The notes under the pieces: generated by a model
Databases searched by the model: none
What the model was told of the DNA's origin: nothing
The model's input: only the letters and a program-made list of their open reading frames with translations
Shown here: positions 59,881 to 64,000 of the stretch, one piece after another
Numbering within the stretch: position 1 is the stretch's first letter
How the letters are laid out: every line of letters begins with the position of its first letter
DNA from: Megaleporinus macrocephalus
Lineage: Eukaryota; Chordata; Actinopteri; Characiformes; Anostomidae
Reading direction: 5' to 3'
Assembly (NCBI GenBank): GCA_021613375.1
Contig: CM038725.1
Coordinates: forward strand, 38,011,824-38,075,823
DNA length: 64,000 nt
Translations under genes and position numbers: made by a program

Positions 59881-60126
59881 TGCTACGTGTCAGCCACACT
59901 CAGTCAGCTGAAGCCAACTGCCTACACACGTCTTCAACACTGTTAGTACCGCATTTCTTCACCTGCATAATATCGCAAAACTATGTTACATACTATCCCT
60001 AAAAGATGAAGTTGCCTTTACATTACTCTACAAGAGACCGAATATCCAAAGTTCATATTATCATCTCTTTGTATAATAATGGCAGATCTTTAAGAAACAA
60101 TAGACATTGTGTACTATTAGTTAAGA

Positions 60127-60320
60127 TGGGCGGCACTGTAGCCTCACAGCAAGATGATCCGGGTTGGATTCCCAATCCAGGCTGTTCTTTGTGGAGTGAA
60201 CATGTTCTTCCCGTGCTTGAGTGGGTTTCCTCCGGGTACTCCGGTTTCCTCCTACAGTCCAAAAAAATGCATGTTACATTGATCGGTCACTCTAAACTGC
60301 TCGTAGGTGTGAGTGTATGT
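60127..60320 (-). repeat. Common teleost interspersed repeat (inverted copy)
   Basis: Opposite orientation to the 45165-45365 copy. Contains ggcggcactgtagcctcaca, ggtactccggtttcctccta and the end ctctaaactgctcgtagg. Confidence 0.75.
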
Positions 60321-60358
60321 TGACCATGCGATTTAATTTGTCTTTGTTTTTCTTTCAG

Positions 60359-60545
60359 AAATAAATTATGTCCAGTTTCCTGGACTTTCCAATTCAGCTT
60401 AAATGTGCTTCTATAAACACATCAGGACATTCTATTAAAAAATATTTAAACTCATAAAACAAGTGCTATATCCCCACAATATCTCTGAGACAAACAAAAG
60501 AACACATTAAAGGAATATTTACAGCTCTGCAAGACCTGACAACTA
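60359..60545 (+). pseudogene. Remnant of a ZNF terminal exon (unit J)
   Basis: A perfect acceptor (tttctttcag) ends at 60358 and is followed by the family's exon-2 leader: ttcctggactttccaattca, then cttctataaacacatcagga. The region that should carry M-A-S-R-R-x-S-S-T-Q is deleted: the sequence jumps from gtgctatat to ccccacaatatctctgagac, which is the H-H-x-N-I-S-Q-R part. After aacaaaagaacaca the homology fades into tacagctctgcaagacc, and no finger array follows. Its start codon and fingers are gone, so it cannot encode a ZNF. Confidence 0.8.
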
Positions 60546-61929
60546 AAGCATTTAAACACCAGCATTTAAGAGACTTTACCTTCACATATTTTTACCTCAT
60601 AAGCTAAAACTGAACAGAGAGTAAGCCATGATTCACAAGAACAACTATTTTATCATGTTAACACTTAAGGTCCAAATTATTCACATATTTATTTGAATAT
60701 TCACATTTACAGAAGATTTTGTGCTTGAACATACATGCAATTTAACCACACAAGAAACGTCATATAAAGATACAGACAACATTATCATAAAACGTTTAGA
60801 TACAGACAAACACTAATTTGCACTATAGTCACTTAGGTTAGCTAGTTAGTTATCATAATTAGCAATAATAAAATTTCACGTAGATATTACCTCAGGTTAC
60901 AGAGCTAACTAAAACACAAATTTAACTACGTCACCGTTTAAAGTAGTTGACATCAAGCTGAGGTAAAAATAAATCCGGTAAAATGATGGGTGTGGAGTAT
61001 TGGGTTTACTATGAATGTGTTTGGATCTGGCTCCTAGTATAACTTAACTTATCTATTCATACTGTTAGCTTAATAACTGTAACTCGACTGCTATTATAAC
61101 CATTGAGGTTACTTGCAAACTGGCTAGTTAGTTTAGTTTTACCTCAAGAAAACGAGTACTACTAGCTACTAGCTAACGTAACGGCGTAGTCAGCTAACGG
61201 AGTGTCGATGTAGCTGATTTAGCTTACTGTGCTAAAGATGACATTTCTTAAATAGTCAACTACAAATTAATACAGAATAAATACCTCCGGCTATGACGCT
61301 CTAAACTGGTTAGACTGGCAACCCGAGTTATCTTACCCAGCTAAACGGAGGTTTAATTGTTTAATTTCTGGTACATGTGTGTGTGTTAAGACTTGGTTTA
61401 TTTGTGTTTACTGGACTGTAAGACGTGTTCCTTTTCCATTTCCTCTCCTTCTCCATGCTGCACGCGGGTACCGTAAAATGCGGTATAGACGCGCACGTGA
61501 ACCTATAGTGTAGACAGCGCGAGCGAGATTTTTTTTCGAGATAAAAGTAAACAGCCTGCATGAAAGACAACGGCGGTCTCCTGTCTGTGTTTTTCTCTTT
61601 TGTTTACAGGTTTGTTATGTAATTGGCCACAAAATAACACTGAAAATGTCGAATATACCGGTTTATTATCATTAACTTGAAGTAATGCATGAGTTGAAAC
61701 AACAATAAATTGCTTGTTTAGAAGTAGAAATATTCTGCTAAAGTAATGCTAATGTTTGTGCTAACAGAACTGACGTCCATGCTCAGTCTTGTTTTTGTGA
61801 CTCCTGTTGGAGTCTCTGTTGGACTTTGAGGAGCAGTCTTAAGATTTTGATGTAAGTGCTGGTCTCTTTGTACAAAAGCGAATGATTAGCTGAGGTATTG
61901 TTATAGGAATGTGTGGCTATGGTGTGGCT

Positions 61930-62180
61930 GAGTGTGTGATTTAAGTGATGCTTTTACGGTTAACAGATTGTTTTTTCTTGCTCTTTTGTTGTGAATCTGT
62001 TCAAAAACTGCACAATCTCTACATGTACAGATGTATTTTCTACAGATAGCAAAGGGGGAAAGCTCAGGTGATTGAAGCACGTGCAGGTGTGCTGGTAGCC
62101 ATATGGTACCAGACGTTGCTAACTGAGTGAGACCTACAGGAAAATACTATTTATTGATTTATTTATTGCTTATTTATGCT
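61930..62180. repeat. Duplicated flank block, copy 2
   Basis: Partner of 55659-55965, in the same orientation. Confidence 0.75.
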
Positions 62181-62369
62181 TAGTAATGAAATGCATGTCT
62201 TAATAACGTAGGGAACTAGCCCGTCTTGTCTGAAAGACAACTGTTTACCAAAAAGATATTGGAATAATACAGCTCGGTATTATTATTATACAGCTTGATA
62301 TTGAATATTCGCGTTTCGCCGCTGCTGCAGCTCACAAACAACCTTGTTAAATCTCTGAAATTCCATTTT

Positions 62370-62545
62370 CTAAGTCGTGGTAAACCAGGGAACAAACTAT
62401 AATCGTTACATTTCGTCAAAGTTCCCGATCTTTCCGTTTCTCCGAGTAGTTTATCAATATAGCGGGCGATAAAGATGGCAAGGGATCGTCTGTAAATTGC
62501 AGTATTGTTGAAAAACGTACAACATCCAGAGAAAGGAGGAGCCTG
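62370..62545. repeat. Inverted relative of the 21.9-22.06 kb region
   Basis: gggatcgtctgtaaa and aaaaacgtacaacat are the reverse complements of phrases at 21901-21935. ggaacaaactataatcgtta resembles the inverse of the stretch near 22020-22045. It could mark the upstream end of a ZNF duplication unit. Confidence 0.6.
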
Positions 62546-63189
62546 TCTGTGTAATTTTTAAAGAATTGAAACGTGCTAAATTACACAGATTATGTAAAAA
62601 TCTGCTACTTTATCGAAGCTGTGGTAAACAATGCAGACATACATGGGAACGACTTAACAAAAACTTCCTAAAACTTTACTAAGACACAACACATGAACCT
62701 ACTGCAAAAGAAAATCGTGTGTAGTTTTTTAAAACACAATTTTATTACAACCTTTACCTTGGTATAATGTTCTTTTATTTTTAGTTATCTATTAAATGTA
62801 ATAAATTACTATTGTGGGACATCCACATTATGGAGAGACTGCAAATTGCTTGTAGCATACAGAGACACAACAGATGAACATACTACAATGTTTAATGTCG
62901 TAAGGTATGACTTGGTGGAATTTTAATGATTTTTAAAGGTAATAAATTCCTACTGTGAAACACCCAAACAACATGCATATATAAAATCACTTGTAGTATG
63001 TAGTGACCCATTAGATGAACATGCTACATCTCTGTTTATTCCTTAGTCTTTTCAACAAAAGTCAACAAATTTTTATAATAATACTTTTTGTTAATGTGTG
63101 TATAATTACATTGACCGAAGCTGATCCCTGACAGTAAGTTAATTGTTTTGATTAAAACTTAAAATTGAAGTGTTCACTAATTATTAAGT

Positions 63190-63758
63190 CAGGTTGCTAT
63201 CAATCCTTTACGTTACTCTACAAGAGAGTCAATATCCAGAGTACATATCATCTGTGTAGTAACGGCAAATCTTTAAGAAACAATGAACATTGAGTACTAT
63301 TTTATAAGACTTTTGCAGTAACAAAATCTCCTCCTTGTGGTAATCCACAAAACGAGAACTTCTCTCGGTAAGACTACCTGTGCCAGAAACAGTTGGTCTG
63401 CCTGCAGGATCTTCAAGATCTTTGCGAATTTTGATTGAATTTTGAGGAGTGATAATTGAAGAGAAACGTAATTATTTTGTTGAATTATCAGCATTAAGTG
63501 AAATATCTTTTAGAATCAACTGATCCTGATAACTTTCTAACAGGTTTTATCACAATACATGTATTACTGTTACTATTACTTCTTGAGGTTTTGATGTGTA
63601 TTATAAGTACGTTTTGTTTTTTAATGTTTTTAATCTTTAATCCTATATATGGTTGAATGTAAGAGAGGATACAGTATTCCCCCCAGAGAAGTGGAACATT
63701 ATTGACTGGCTTTAGACTATTTTTGTTGTGTTTAATTTGTCTTGGTTTTTCTTTCAGA
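63190..63758. other. Intron sequence preceding unit K
   Basis: 63200-63300 resembles 60010-60110 (actctacaagaga), and 63650-63740 resembles 51940-52030. It ends in the acceptor tttctttcag at 63758. Confidence 0.55.
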
Positions 63759-63883
63759 AATAATGAGCTATTTCAAGTCTTCTCCTGGACGTTCCTATTT
63801 AGCTTAAAAGTGCTTCCGTAAAAACGTCTTGACATTTCATCAGAAGAAATGTTAAACTCATAAAACAAGTGCTGTATAAGAAT

Positions 63884-64000
63884 ATGGCATCCAGAAGATG
63901 TTCCAGTACTCAGCAAAAATCTGATTCCCACCATATGAACATATCTCAGAGACAAACAAAAGAACACAGCAAAGAGAAAATTCACTACTGCTCGGAGTGC
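63884..64000 (+). CDS. C2H2 zinc-finger protein K (partial, runs off the window)
   Basis: After the acceptor at 63758 and a 5'-untranslated stretch, an ATG at 63884 opens the family leader [12 protein letters not shown]. It runs on with N-I-S-Q-R-Q-T-K-E-H-S-K-E-K-I and reaches the start of the first finger (HYCSEC) at the window edge. All 39 visible codons are open. The leader is nearly identical to that of unit I (which reads [10 protein letters not shown]). The number of fingers and the integrity of the gene lie outside the window. Confidence 0.8.
   Translation, partial: MASRRCSSTQQKSDSHHMNISQRQTKEHSKEKIHYCSEC

Larger units (their letters stand above)
58340..60110 (+). mobile_element. Degenerate LINE relic (jockey/CR1/L2-type), interrupted
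   Basis: Plus-strand pieces lie in order: a linker with R-R-K-K-L-A-P-W-Y-N-K near 58525; an RT start with the N-Y-R-P-I-S-N-L-P equivalent decayed near 59300 and V-V-S-Q-Q-L-Q-E-N near 59350; then F-Q-S-G-F-R-P-F-Q-S-T-K-T-A-L and L-L-D-L-S-V-A-F-D-T-I-D-H-K-I-L-L to about 59550. F-L-H-L-H-N-I-A-K-L-C follows near 59950. Two blocks of other sequence interrupt it (about 58980-59220 and 59560-59880). It has many stops and no catalytic F-A-D-D, so it is dead. Confidence 0.7.
60550..63190. other. Non-coding stretch before unit K
   Basis: Contains the flank block 61930-62180 and an inverted relative of the 88-bp minisatellite and its neighbour (about 62370-62545). The segment 61.36-61.62 kb is GC-richer and might hold a promoter for unit K, but no standard exon-1 cassette is visible. 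No gene is recognised. Confidence 0.45.

Overview
The window is teleost fish genomic DNA. It is AT-rich and intron-bearing, carries microsatellites and hAT, Tc1/mariner and CR1/L2-like transposon copies, and contains decayed leucine-rich-repeat exons of the fish-expanded NLR type. The species cannot be named from the sequence alone. The dominant content is a cluster of closely related poly-C2H2 zinc-finger (ZNF) genes. I count thirteen units with intact, broken or partial zinc-finger terminal exons: minus strand at 3.2-4.2, 17.8-18.1 (broken), 19.9-20.4, 26.7-27.4, 35.3-37.9, 43.8-44.7 and 48.5-49.1 kb; plus strand at 8.1-9.1, 52.1-52.7 (broken), 57.2-58.1, 60.36-60.54 (remnant) and 63.9 kb to the window edge (partial). 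The last counts as one unit, and a further decayed unit is implied by an orphan intron segment at 55.1-55.6 kb.

The inferred gene model is simple. A short 5' non-coding exon ends at a conserved splice donor (ATTGAAG followed by GTAGG or GTACG). An intron of about 0.6-9 kb follows. One terminal exon then carries a short basic leader, usually M-A-S-R-R-x-S-S-T-Q-like, and the whole finger array. Eight copies of the exon-1/promoter cassette are visible. No KRAB, BTB, SCAN or FiNZ-like effector domain is seen, so these are finger-only proteins, presumably nuclear DNA-binding factors.

Region by region: 0-3.1 kb is AT-rich and unannotated. At 3.2-9.2 kb a head-to-head ZNF pair (A minus, B plus) faces outward from two inverted promoter cassettes. 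At 10.8-11.5 kb there is a possible terminal exon of an unrecognised minus-strand gene. At 12.8-17.8 kb lies a tandem array of decayed NLR-type LRR exons, with two near-identical blocks 2147 bp apart. At 17.8-20.5 kb are a broken ZNF and small gene C. At 20.5-26.2 kb the sequence is mostly non-coding, with an 88-bp minisatellite. From 26.4 to 43.1 kb there are two copies of one segmental duplication (genes D and E). These have since diverged by transposon insertion and by growth of the finger array from 6 to 29 canonical fingers. At 43.1-50 kb a second duplicated pair (F and G) follows. At 49.86-50.37 kb is a compact head-to-head promoter, followed by plus-strand units H (broken), I, J (remnant) and K (partial).

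Many sites let the local history be read: target-site duplications with paralogous empty sites, a 432-bp perfect tandem repeat inside gene E, and identifiable nonsense or frameshift changes. I found no clearly new biochemical system. The most notable content is the recent, ongoing birth and death of finger arrays around a duplicated promoter cassette.
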